NCBI RefSeq assembly: GCF_000378505.1
Contig: NZ_KB899996.1
Location: 124,001 to 188,000 of the forward strand
DNA length: 64,000 nucleotides
Origin: Modicisalibacter luteus DSM 23508
GTDB lineage: Bacteria; Pseudomonadota; Gammaproteobacteria; Pseudomonadales; Halomonadaceae
Reading direction: 5' to 3'
Below the pieces are notes generated by a model that was given only the letters and a program-made list of their open reading frames with translations, had not been told where the DNA came from and made no database searches. Both the position numbers and the translations under genes were made by a program. Each line of letters starts with the position of its first letter. Position 1 is the first letter of the stretch. Shown piece after piece: positions 31,116-40,291 of the stretch.

Positions 31116-33158
31116 ATGAAAACGGTGACCTCGTACCCTTACGACGTCCGTATCATCGAGAATACGTTCATCACCATGCGCGACGGCGCACAGTTGGCTG
31201 CGCGTATCTGGGTCCCGGAGGGGGCCGAGAACGAGCCGTTGCCCGCCATCATGGAATACATTCCCTACCGCAAGCGGGACCTGACCCGTGGGCGTGACGC
31301 CAACAACCACACCTACATGGCCGGTCATGGTTACGTTTGTGTGCGTGTGGACATGCGCGGCAGCGGGGACTCCGACGGCACGGTGATCGACGAGTACACG
31401 CAGCAGGAACAGGAAGATGCCGTCGACTGCATTGCCTGGATTGCCAAGCAGCCCTGGTGCGACGGTAACGTCGGCATGATGGGTATCTCCTGGGGCGGCT
31501 TCAACAGCCTGCAAGTGGCGGCCAAGCAGCCCCCTGAGTTGAAGGCCATCATCAGTGTCTGTTCCAGCGACGACCTGTACGCCGATAACATGCACTACAT
31601 GGGTGGCTGTCTGCTGGGCGACAACCTCTCCGAAGCCACCGTCATGTTTGCCTTCAACAGTCTGCCGCCGGACCCCGAGATTGTCGGTGATCGCTGGCGT
31701 GACATGTGGTTCGAACGCCTCAAGGGCAGCGGTCTGTGGCTCGACTCCTGGCTGAGTCATCAGCGACGCAGCGAATACTGGAGCAAGAGTTCGCTATGCG
31801 AGCACTACGACGCGATCCAGTGCCCGGTGTTCGCCGTTGGCGGCTGGGCCGACGGTTTCACCAACACGGTCTTCCGTCTGCTCGACCATCTTGACGTGCC
31901 GCGTATTGGACTGATCGGGCCGTGGGGGCACAAGTATCCCCATCAGGGCATTCCCGGCCCGGCCATTGGGTTCCTGCAGGAAACCCTGCGCTGGTGGGAT
32001 TACTGGCTCAAGGGCAAGGACACCGGCATCATGGACGAGCCCATGCTGCGTGCCTGGCTACAGGATCACGTACCACCGGATAATTCCTACGAGGATCGTC
32101 CGGGTCGCTGGATCGGCGAGGAACAGTGGCCATCGCCGAACATCGAACAACGGCGTTACCCGCTCGGGCCGCACCGGATCGGGCAGGAAGGCGAGGAGGA
32201 TGCTCCACTCGAGGATACGGCCGATGAGGTATCGCTGACCGTGAAATCGCCGCTGAGCGTGGGCCAGTCCGCCGGCAAGTGGTGCTCCTACGCAGCCACT
32301 CCGGACCTGCCAGGCGATCAGCGCGAGGAAGATGGTGGCTCGCTGGTATTCCGTGGCCCGGTACTGGAAGAGGCACTGGAAATCGCGGGTCGCCCCGAAC
32401 TGGAGCTGGAGCTCAGCGCCGACAAGCCGCAAGCCATGGTGGCGGTGCGCCTGTCGGACGTAGCGCCCGACGGCAAGTCCACGCGCATCACTTACGGCCT
32501 GCTCAACCTGTCGCATCGCGATAGCGATGCTAACCCCGAGCATATAGAGCCGGGCAAGCGCTATCGTGTCAGGGTGCCGCTCAATGGCATCGCCCAGCAC
32601 TTCCCTGCAGGGCATCAATTGCGCGTCTCGGTATCGACATCCTACTGGCCGCTGGCCTGGGTACCCCCCGAGCCCGTGGAACTTACTATCTACCCGGCCA
32701 AGAGTGCCCTGCACCTGCCCGTGCGCCAGACCCGAGCCGACGATGCCAGGTTGCGCCCCTTCGAGGAGCCCGAAGAGGCCCCGGCGGTCGAGACCACGCG
32801 CCTGGAGCCCAGCGAGCACAACTGGCTATTGCACCGGGATCTCGCCCGAAAGCAGTCGACGATGGAAGTCGTCAACGACCAGGGCGGATTCCGCATCGAT
32901 GAGATCGGTACCGAAATCCGGCGCAGCACTCGGGAGTGGTACTCCTACGTGGACGACGATTTCACCTCGGTACGTGGCGAGACCTACACCGAGCGCGGCT
33001 TCAAGCGCGACGACTGGGATATCGAGGTCGTGACGCGCACCGTACTGACGTGCACCCGGACTGATTTCGAGATACATGCCGAACTCGACGCCTACGAAGA
33101 CGGCTACCGGGTCTATTCTGAAAACTGGGACCGTACCATTCCCCGAGATCACATGTGA
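31116..33158 (+). CDS. CocE/NonD-family alpha/beta hydrolase
   Basis: 680-residue serine hydrolase or acyl-peptidase of the X-Pro dipeptidyl-peptidase class. The nucleophile is Ser125 in GISWGG; the acid is probably the Asp in GGWADGF and the histidine that in GPWGHKYPH. A C-terminal beta-sandwich domain (about 370-560) follows. There is no signal peptide, so it should be cytosolic. The last 120 residues (from about 560, with LLHRDLARKQSTMEVVNDQGG) are an extra domain beyond the core. GGGAGGAG lies just before the ATG. It is co-directional with the ATP-grasp gene and ends at a strong terminator, so the pair forms a two-gene operon. Confidence 0.88.
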   Translation: MKTVTSYPYDVRIIENTFITMRDGAQLAARIWVPEGAENEPLPAIMEYIPYRKRDLTRGRDANNHTYMAGHGYVCVRVDMRGSGDSDGTVIDEYTQQEQEDAVDCIAWIAKQPWCDGNVGMMGISWGGFNSLQVAAKQPPELKAIISVCSSDDLYADNMHYMGGCLLGDNLSEATVMFAFNSLPPDPEIVGDRWRDMWFERLKGSGLWLDSWLSHQRRSEYWSKSSLCEHYDAIQCPVFAVGGWADGFTNTVFRLLDHLDVPRIGLIGPWGHKYPHQGIPGPAIGFLQETLRWWDYWLKGKDTGIMDEPMLRAWLQDHVPPDNSYEDRPGRWIGEEQWPSPNIEQRRYPLGPHRIGQEGEEDAPLEDTADEVSLTVKSPLSVGQSAGKWCSYAATPDLPGDQREEDGGSLVFRGPVLEEALEIAGRPELELELSADKPQAMVAVRLSDVAPDGKSTRITYGLLNLSHRDSDANPEHIEPGKRYRVRVPLNGIAQHFPAGHQLRVSVSTSYWPLAWVPPEPVELTIYPAKSALHLPVRQTRADDARLRPFEEPEEAPAVETTRLEPSEHNWLLHRDLARKQSTMEVVNDQGGFRIDEIGTEIRRSTREWYSYVDDDFTSVRGETYTERGFKRDDWDIEVVTRTVLTCTRTDFEIHAELDAYEDGYRVYSENWDRTIPRDHM

Positions 33159-33184
33159 TTCTTGTTGCTCCTCCAGCAAGCTTG

Positions 33185-33216
33185 GCCCCCCACATCTCCT
33201 CCGGGGGGCTTTTTTT
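33185..33216 (+). terminator. Rho-independent terminator of the ATP-grasp/hydrolase operon
   Basis: 7-bp stem GCCCCCC / GGGGGGC with an 11-base loop followed by seven T. The minus-strand signalling operon ends immediately beyond it and has no T run of its own here. Confidence 0.9.
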
Positions 33217-33218
33217 GT

Positions 33219-36200
33219 CTAGTGCGTCTTCCAGGGCAACTCATCTTTCGCCTGATCGGTCTCGTAATGCTTGAAGGCGGATCTGACTTCCTTGCGTAGT
33301 TGCTCGTCATCCCAGGGCTTGGTCAGGAACTTGTAGATTTCACCCTGATTGATCGCATCGGTGACTGACTTAAGGTCCGTGTAGCCCGAAAGCACGATGC
33401 GGACAGTGTCAGGGTACAACTCTTTGACCCGGCTGAAGAAAACAGTGCCGTTCATCTCCGGCATGCGCTGATCAGAGATAATGACCTGAACATCATGCTT
33501 GGCTAATAACTCAAAGGCATCCTGAGCACGACTGGCGGTAAATATTCGATAGCCTTCACGCCGCAGTACCCGCGTCAGGGCACGCAGGATGTTCTCTTCG
33601 TCATCCAGCAGGAGCAGTGTCTGGGAGTCCTCCTCGATGCTGTCGGCATTGCGCTTCTCCGGTGTACTCTGATTCTCGTGCAGGAAGTCTGTAAGCGCAT
33701 CGAAGGACATGGGCTTACCGAAGTAGTAGCCTTGGAATGCATCGCAGTGAACCTTCTTGAGGAAGGCAAACTGCGGTTCCGTTTCAACCCCTTCGGCAAG
33801 AACCGGCAGGCCAAGATGATGAGCCATGGAGATTATTCCTTGCGCAATTGCGGCATCGTGTTGGTCACTGATGATTTCCCTGATGAAGGAGCGATCGATT
33901 TTTATTTTATCGATAGGTAATCGCTTGAGGTAATTCAGGCTGGAGTAGCCGGTCCCAAAGTCGTCAATAGCGATTCTCAACCCAAGTTTCTTCAGCTTGT
34001 ACATGGTGAGGATGGCATGTTCGGCATCCCCCAGAAGGGCATTCTCTGTGACTTCCAGTTCCAGAAAACTGGCATCGAGCTGGGTTCTTTCCAGAACGCT
34101 ACGGACACTTTCAGCGAAACCGGGTCGCTGGAATTGCATGGGAGAGATATTCACGGCAACCGAGGGGCAAGCCAGACCTTGGTCGTTAAGGCGCTTGATA
34201 TATCGGCAGGCGGTTTCCATAACCCACAAATTAATGGGAAATATCTGTCCGGTATGCTCCGCAACGGGAATAAATGCCGAGGGGGGGATAGGCCCTTTTT
34301 CCGGATGGTTCCATCGGATCAGCGCTTCAACGCCAACAATGGTTCTGCCATGTTTATCCACCTGAGGCTGGTAGACAACCTCGAATTCTTCCCTCTCCAA
34401 GGCTTTTTGTATGTCGCTTCTCAGGGTTAGACGCTCGTTGACCTGCTCATTAAGGTCCTCGGTATACCATTGATAGCTGTTCCGGCCGTGCTGCTTGGCC
34501 TTGTACATTGCCAAATCAGCCCGCTGTATCAACGCTCTTGGCTCTTCCTCTAAACCATCACTGACAGCGATGCCGGCGCTCGCGGTAATACGCAGTTCCA
34601 CCCCGTTGACATGAAAAGGAAGCGCGATCCGCTCAATGACACTTTCAGCCACCAGCAGAACGTCTTCCTCACGCTCCAGGTCCGGTAATAGAAGCACGAA
34701 CTCATCACCGCCCAGGCGGGCAACGGTATCGCCAGGCCTGGTCTGCTGGCTCAAGCGCCTGGCAACCTCGATGAGCACCTGATCGCCAGCGAGATGGCCC
34801 ATGGAATCGTTGATCGGCTTGAAACCATCAAGATCGATAAACACGACCGCCAACTTACGCTCGGAGCGCTTGGCTAACTGGCAGCCCTGATCCACGCGAT
34901 CCTCGAGCAGCGAGCGATTCGGCAAGCCGGTGAGCACGTCATGGCTGGCGTTATAAGCCAGTTCCGATTCGAAGCGCTTCTGCTCGGATATATCGCTCTG
35001 GACGCTGATGTAATGGGTCACCAACCCCGATTCATCCCTTACGGGCGCGATATAGAGTTCATTCCAGAAAGGCGAGCCATCCTTGTGAAAATTACGCAGA
35101 ACCGTATGGACTTCGCGCTTCTCCTGAAATGCCGCCCGAATCTCTTCGATGCCGGACTGCTCGCGATCCGCCCCCTGAAGAAAGCGACTATTCTTGCCTA
35201 TCGCTTCTGCTGCTCTATAGCCTGTGATCCTTTCAAAGGACGAATTGACATAAATGATCGGCATATCGGGCGCCTGGGCATCGGCAATGGCAATCCCGTT
35301 ATAGCTTGCCTCGATACTCCGTTGCAGAAGATGCAACTGCCTATCCGCTTCCTTGCGCTGGCTAATGTCCCGCAGCGACAATAGCTGCATGGTCTCGCCA
35401 TCCCACTCCGTGGTTGAGCGCTGCACTTCAACGGCGACTTCACTGCCGTCGTTCGCTAGTGCAGACCACTCGAAGAGACTGTCATGCCTGGGTACGTCGA
35501 ACTTCCTCTGCAATAGCGCATTGTAGTCACAACGAAACAGCAGGCCTGCGGAAGAGTTGGCATAGCGCACTCTACCCGTGAAATCCAACAGCAGGACGGC
35601 ATCCCGGTTATCTTCCAGCAGCTGGCGAAAGGTTTCTTCCTTTCGCGCTATTTCGGCCTTGGCTTCAATAGTTTCGGTAACGTCTTTTACCATTACCAGA
35701 CGTGCCGGATTATCATTGAACTCAATATCATGGACATTGAGGTCTGCATACACGAGCCTGTTCTGGCTAGCCTGCAAGGCCCACGAACCCACTTTATAGG
35801 GCGCATCAGGCTCATCGATTTCTTCATAGTGCTCATCGAAGCGTTGATGTTCTTCGGCAGCAAGCAAATCGGGAATCGTCTTTTCCTGGAACTCCTGCTG
35901 GGAATAACCGAACAGATCACACGCCGCCTGATTGGCCGCCAAGATAGCCAACGTTTCCCGGTGATGGATGTACATCGGCTCGGGATTGGCTTCGAACAGT
36001 AACCGGTAACGTCTTTCACTCTCGGCCAGTATGTCGACTGACCGTGCACGCTCCACGGCGTAGCGAATGCTGCGCGCCAACAGCCCACTGGTAATTTCGC
36101 CCTTCACCAGATAATCAGAAGCCCCTAGCTCGATTGCCTGTGCATCGAGCTCAGCATCGTAATGGCCTGTGAGCAGAATCATGGGGAGGCGAATGCCCAA

Positions 36201-36431
36201 TTCGTTCGACTGGCGGATGAGCTCGGTTCCGGGCACGGCGCCTAGTAGATAATCAATAAGGACTAGATCATGTCTCTGACCTTGAAGCGCGTCGAGTCCT
36301 TCTTCGTAAGAAGCAGCCCACTCAATCTCGAAGGAAAGACTCTCGGATTGTCGCAGCAGGTCACGAGTAATCAGAAAATCGTCTTCGTCATCATCGACAA
36401 GCAGAACATGTAGCAAGCCATCTCTAATCAT
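33219..36431 (-). CDS. REC-PAS-PAS-LOV-GGDEF-EAL-REC c-di-GMP regulator
   Basis: 1070-residue cytosolic protein, last gene of the signalling operon. Order: receiver (about 8-130), two PAS domains (about 140-255, 265-375), a LOV-like PAS (380-490), GGDEF (500-660), EAL (675-930) and a second receiver (950-1065). GGDEF is intact (RLGGDEF), with the inhibitory RxxD site as RPGD five residues ahead. EAL residues are intact (EALIRW, VNIS, ELEVTEN, DDFGTGYS, KIDRSF, VETEPQ). The LOV-like domain reads GKNSRFLQ, so serine 415 replaces the photoactive cysteine. The C-terminal receiver has D, T/S and K (ISDQRMP, VLSGY, LTKPWDD). Its ATG overlaps the upstream response-regulator stop by 8 bases. Confidence 0.93.
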   Translation of the reverse strand: MIRDGLLHVLLVDDDEDDFLITRDLLRQSESLSFEIEWAASYEEGLDALQGQRHDLVLIDYLLGAVPGTELIRQSNELGIRLPMILLTGHYDAELDAQAIELGASDYLVKGEITSGLLARSIRYAVERARSVDILAESERRYRLLFEANPEPMYIHHRETLAILAANQAACDLFGYSQQEFQEKTIPDLLAAEEHQRFDEHYEEIDEPDAPYKVGSWALQASQNRLVYADLNVHDIEFNDNPARLVMVKDVTETIEAKAEIARKEETFRQLLEDNRDAVLLLDFTGRVRYANSSAGLLFRCDYNALLQRKFDVPRHDSLFEWSALANDGSEVAVEVQRSTTEWDGETMQLLSLRDISQRKEADRQLHLLQRSIEASYNGIAIADAQAPDMPIIYVNSSFERITGYRAAEAIGKNSRFLQGADREQSGIEEIRAAFQEKREVHTVLRNFHKDGSPFWNELYIAPVRDESGLVTHYISVQSDISEQKRFESELAYNASHDVLTGLPNRSLLEDRVDQGCQLAKRSERKLAVVFIDLDGFKPINDSMGHLAGDQVLIEVARRLSQQTRPGDTVARLGGDEFVLLLPDLEREEDVLLVAESVIERIALPFHVNGVELRITASAGIAVSDGLEEEPRALIQRADLAMYKAKQHGRNSYQWYTEDLNEQVNERLTLRSDIQKALEREEFEVVYQPQVDKHGRTIVGVEALIRWNHPEKGPIPPSAFIPVAEHTGQIFPINLWVMETACRYIKRLNDQGLACPSVAVNISPMQFQRPGFAESVRSVLERTQLDASFLELEVTENALLGDAEHAILTMYKLKKLGLRIAIDDFGTGYSSLNYLKRLPIDKIKIDRSFIREIISDQHDAAIAQGIISMAHHLGLPVLAEGVETEPQFAFLKKVHCDAFQGYYFGKPMSFDALTDFLHENQSTPEKRNADSIEEDSQTLLLLDDEENILRALTRVLRREGYRIFTASRAQDAFELLAKHDVQVIISDQRMPEMNGTVFFSRVKELYPDTVRIVLSGYTDLKSVTDAINQGEIYKFLTKPWDDEQLRKEVRSAFKHYETDQAKDELPWKTH

Positions 36432-36885
36432 GTCGGTTTACCCCTGCAGGCAACTCGACAACCTGCAGCCAGTAACGCCCCAGCGCTTGAACGACATCAA
36501 GCAGGCCATTGAAGCTCACCGGCTTGGTAATGAAAGAGTTCACGCCGGTATCGTAGCTGCGAATGATGTCTTCCTCGTCGGAAGAGGTCGTCATGATGAC
36601 AACAGGAATATAGCGTAGCGCCTCATCCGCCTTGATCTCTGCCAGGGCTTCTCGGCCGTCCATCAACGGCATGTTGAGATCAAGCAGGATCAGTCCCGGT
36701 GTGGGGTGTTGCTGAGCATCCGAATAAGGCAGTTGGCGTTTCAGGTAAGCGAGCAGCTCTTCACCGTCATGGACAAAATGTAATGTATTCGCCACGCGGC
36801 TCTCGTTGAAAGCTTCCTTCATCAGCAAGCAATCGTCCGGGTCATCGTCCGCTACCAGAATATGGATGGGCTGTTTTGTCTGCAT
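36424..36885 (-). CDS. Single-domain response regulator, Rcp1-like
   Basis: 153-residue receiver only, no output domain. ADDDPDDC provides the acidic pocket, LLDLNMP the phosphorylated aspartate, MTTSS the threonine, and TKPVSF the lysine. The long insertion (YSDAQQHPTPG) before the aspartate strand is typical of Rcp1-type regulators paired with phytochrome-like or other PAS/GAF kinases. It lies 14 bases after such a kinase and overlaps the next gene by 8, so it is probably the phosphate acceptor between them. Confidence 0.92.
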   Translation of the reverse strand: MQTKQPIHILVADDDPDDCLLMKEAFNESRVANTLHFVHDGEELLAYLKRQLPYSDAQQHPTPGLILLDLNMPLMDGREALAEIKADEALRYIPVVIMTTSSDEEDIIRSYDTGVNSFITKPVSFNGLLDVVQALGRYWLQVVELPAGVNRHD

Positions 36886-36899
36886 ACTGGCTGCCCCAT

Positions 36900-39800
36900 T
36901 TATCGCTTAAAGGTGACTCGAAACGTAGTGCCTTGCCCTAACCGGCTGGTAGCGGTTATCTGTGCCCCATGACGCTCCGCAATTTTCTTAACTATGGCAA
37001 GCCCAATCCCCGTTCCGGCATAGGCCTGCCTGGCATGTAGCCGCTGGAACGGGTTGAAAATACGGTCAAGGTACTTTTCGTCGAACCCGATGCCCTGGTC
37101 AGCCACACAGAGAGTCCATTGGTCATCCGTTACCGCCTCTGCATGGACTCGAACCTGGGGCGGGTTATCCTTCTGATGGAATTTGACCGCGTTACTCACC
37201 AGATTCTGCAACAGCTGGCGCATTTGTGTCTCATCCCCCTGGACCGATGGTAATGCGCCCACATCGATGCTCGCCTGGCTCTCCTGCAGGGTCATGTCCA
37301 TGTCCTGGAGCACCTCCGCCAGGATGCGGTTCAGGTCGAGTGTAACAAAGGGCCTGGATTGTGTACTGATCCGGGAATAGGCCAGCAAATCCTTTATCAG
37401 ACCCTGCATGCGGCCGGCTGCCGAGTTCATTCGCGCCAGGTAATCCCGCCCTTCGTCATCCAGGCCGCCAGCCCTGAGACGCAAGCGCTCGGAGAATGCC
37501 TGAATCTTGCGCAGGGGTTCCTGCAGGTCGTGCGAAGCAACAAAGGCAAAGTCCTGAAGGTCCCGATTGCTGCGCTCCAGGTCACGTAGCGTAGCGTGCA
37601 GGGCCCTCTCGGCTGCCTTATGTTCGGTGATATCCTTGCCCACCCCGAATACGCCAACCACTTGGCCGTCGACGATGGTCGGCAGGTTGACCATGTCCAT
37701 CTCCCGAGTGTCGCCCTGCTTCGTCTGCAATTTCACTTCGTAGCGCTGGGCCTCGCCAGCCAGGACGGCTTGGTAATGCACCAGGACACGTGGCAGGTCT
37801 TGCTTATCGACAAATTCCGAGAAATGCCTACCCAGGATTTCACTTCTTGTGTAGCTCGACAGCTCACAGCCAGATTGATTAGCGCTGAGAATGTTGCCTT
37901 CGGCATCGAACGAAAAGACCGGATTGGGATTGTGGTCAAACAGTGACCGATAGCGCTGCTCGCTATCCTCGAGGCTCAGGCGATCCCGCTCCCTTTCAAT
38001 AGCGATGGAGGCAAGATGCGCGTAGGCGCTGATAAACTCCAACTGCTCCGTGGACGGCGATCGTGTCTCGTTCTGGTAAATGGCAAACGTCCCCAGCACC
38101 CTTCCGCTACGGTCCTTGATGGGCGTGGAGCTACAGGCACGCAGCCCATGACTTAAGGCCGTAGTGCGGTAGGCCTCCCAGTTGGGGTCATTGGCAATAT
38201 CTTCCGTCACGACCAGGGCCTGGTGAAACGCCGCGGCACCGCAGGTGCCCATGCCCGGCCCGATGAGCATGCCGTGGACCTTCTGGATAAACTCTGCCGG
38301 CAGGCTAGGCGACGCACCATGCACCAGCCGCTGCCCTTCGTTATCCACAAGCAGTATGGAATACCGTGCCCCGGGGAAACGCGCTTCACCGACTTCACAG
38401 ATGGCGTTAAGCGTCGCTGCCAATGGTGAGTTGGTCGATATCATCTCCAGGATGCGACGCTGTTCCTCGATGAAGGCTTCACTCTGGGCAAGCCGGGTAA
38501 TGTCCTGTGCAATCGCGAAACTTGCTTGTTCCTCTTCAGACCAGACAGCCGCCCAGGCCACATGAACCGTACTGCCATCCTTGTGACGATAGCGATTGCG
38601 GAACAGGGGAGCCTGCCTTCCGCCCAGATTCATGTCTTTCGAAAAGACCGCCAGGGTGCGTTCACGGTCTTCTGGAATAATAAAATCAACGAATCGCCGG
38701 CCGAGCATCTCTTCGGGACGGTAACCGAAAACGCTCTCGCAAGAAGGGCTGACCTGGGTAAAGCGGCCGTGCTCATCGAACGTGCAGAGTACATCCATCG
38801 AATAGCGGGTAACCCGCTGATTCCATGCCTCCAGATTAGCTTGCTGCTGTAGGCTGCTCTCCAGCTCTCGGTTGAGATGTTTCAGATGCCTTGATCGCTC
38901 GTTGGCAAGATGCGCCAGACGCTGGCTCAGCGTTAGAAAGAAGCTGAAGCAAAGACCGAAAAGGATGACCAGCGCGGGTAGCACCGCAGAGGGATGCATG
39001 TCGCGGGAATTCTGATAGGCCCTCAAGCGCCAACGAATATCGTGGTGTAGCGACAATGTATTTTCACCGAGCATGATTGGCAGCCCTTCGTCTTTCGCGC
39101 GGCCTGAATCAAAAAGCAGCTGCTCATCCTGATAGATCTGGACGGCAAAGTGGTTCCGCTCATCGCTGAGCACATCACTCAAGACGCCTCTGAGATCCAG
39201 GCTAGCAACGATGATTCCGCCTGATTCAGCCAAGCGAAACGGAGCTGCCAACAGGAGGCTGTTGTCCGTCGCATTGAGGTGTATCGCGCGGCTGAGATGA
39301 GGCTCATGGCTAGTCTGGATATGGCTTAGCCAGTCACCCTGCGCAGCGATCGCCTGCAGGTGCTGAAGCCGCTCTCCCGGCCCTACTACGCGTTCCTCGA
39401 GCCACAAAGGGTGTAGCGATTCATCCAGGACAGTGATCAGTTCTATATCGGGGTAGTCCTGAAGATAACTGAAAGCTTCCTGCCTCCAGAAATGCTGGGC
39501 AGGTAACCGGCCGGCCGCCTCCCAGCGTGTGGCCATGCGTTGCACCGAAGCCAGCTGCACCGAAAGCGTCTGCTCGGTATCTGCCTGAACCCTGGACAGA
39601 AATTGCTCGCCCCGCTGACTCGTTGAATGAATGGCTTGCTGACTGAGCAGATACCCCACCAGGCAGGTCAGGAAAGCCCCCCCCAAACTGATAAGAATCG
39701 ATCGCCTATCAAGGCGTTGTGTGCGGCCTGGCAGGAAGGACAGCAACCCCATGCCGCCGCCCAGCAGTACGACAAGCAGATCAATGTTGATTGGGGATTC

Positions 39801-40289
39801 GAGTCCCCTGCTCAGTCGAGCGCTCTCCGGTACATACCCCCCATAGGACAGTTGGGAGAGCACGCCGGCAACGATAATAGCCAGCCCCAGCGTACCGCTC
39901 AGCCATTTCCGGGACGGCGCCCATGAATTAGCGAGGCAGGCAGCCACGACGAACAAGCCCACGAGTGCCAGCGCATTCTGAATCCGGAAGGCGCCCTGGC
40001 CAACAGCACCAGGCAAGGGCAAACCGCTACCAGCACTCTCTGCCAACTGAAAGAGCGCCATGACAAGCAGCAGGCCCAACGAAAGAAAATACGCACCCCG
40101 CCAGTGACGCAGGATACTCAAAATGGTGAATCCGGCCAGCGCCAGAAACAGGGCGCTTCCTGGCGCGATTACCATGGCATGCAAGTCCGATGGCACGGCA
40201 CTGCTGATCAGCGCAATCCCCCCCGTTGTCAGCAGGGAAAAGGCGAGAACATAAAAATAAACGTGATAAACATCGTACCGTACGTACAT
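36900..40289 (-). CDS. Membrane PAS-GAF-PAS sensor histidine kinase
   Basis: 1129-residue kinase. About seven hydrophobic spans fill the first 230 residues; then comes a periplasmic-like sensor stretch (about 235-425), another span (about 430-450), PAS (about 485-600), GAF (about 615-770, with GTCGAAAFHQ), PAS (about 780-890), HisKA with the phospho-histidine in VASHDLQEPLRK (near 910), and an HATPase with NLVSNAVKFH and GTGIGLAIVKKIAERHG. The kinase core is of the type that pairs with Rcp1-like regulators, one of which is the next gene. The ligand is unknown. Its start lies 2 bases from the preceding stop. Confidence 0.9.
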   Translation of the reverse strand: MYVRYDVYHVYFYVLAFSLLTTGGIALISSAVPSDLHAMVIAPGSALFLALAGFTILSILRHWRGAYFLSLGLLLVMALFQLAESAGSGLPLPGAVGQGAFRIQNALALVGLFVVAACLANSWAPSRKWLSGTLGLAIIVAGVLSQLSYGGYVPESARLSRGLESPINIDLLVVLLGGGMGLLSFLPGRTQRLDRRSILISLGGAFLTCLVGYLLSQQAIHSTSQRGEQFLSRVQADTEQTLSVQLASVQRMATRWEAAGRLPAQHFWRQEAFSYLQDYPDIELITVLDESLHPLWLEERVVGPGERLQHLQAIAAQGDWLSHIQTSHEPHLSRAIHLNATDNSLLLAAPFRLAESGGIIVASLDLRGVLSDVLSDERNHFAVQIYQDEQLLFDSGRAKDEGLPIMLGENTLSLHHDIRWRLRAYQNSRDMHPSAVLPALVILFGLCFSFFLTLSQRLAHLANERSRHLKHLNRELESSLQQQANLEAWNQRVTRYSMDVLCTFDEHGRFTQVSPSCESVFGYRPEEMLGRRFVDFIIPEDRERTLAVFSKDMNLGGRQAPLFRNRYRHKDGSTVHVAWAAVWSEEEQASFAIAQDITRLAQSEAFIEEQRRILEMISTNSPLAATLNAICEVGEARFPGARYSILLVDNEGQRLVHGASPSLPAEFIQKVHGMLIGPGMGTCGAAAFHQALVVTEDIANDPNWEAYRTTALSHGLRACSSTPIKDRSGRVLGTFAIYQNETRSPSTEQLEFISAYAHLASIAIERERDRLSLEDSEQRYRSLFDHNPNPVFSFDAEGNILSANQSGCELSSYTRSEILGRHFSEFVDKQDLPRVLVHYQAVLAGEAQRYEVKLQTKQGDTREMDMVNLPTIVDGQVVGVFGVGKDITEHKAAERALHATLRDLERSNRDLQDFAFVASHDLQEPLRKIQAFSERLRLRAGGLDDEGRDYLARMNSAAGRMQGLIKDLLAYSRISTQSRPFVTLDLNRILAEVLQDMDMTLQESQASIDVGALPSVQGDETQMRQLLQNLVSNAVKFHQKDNPPQVRVHAEAVTDDQWTLCVADQGIGFDEKYLDRIFNPFQRLHARQAYAGTGIGLAIVKKIAERHGAQITATSRLGQGTTFRVTFKR

Positions 40290-40291
40290 GA

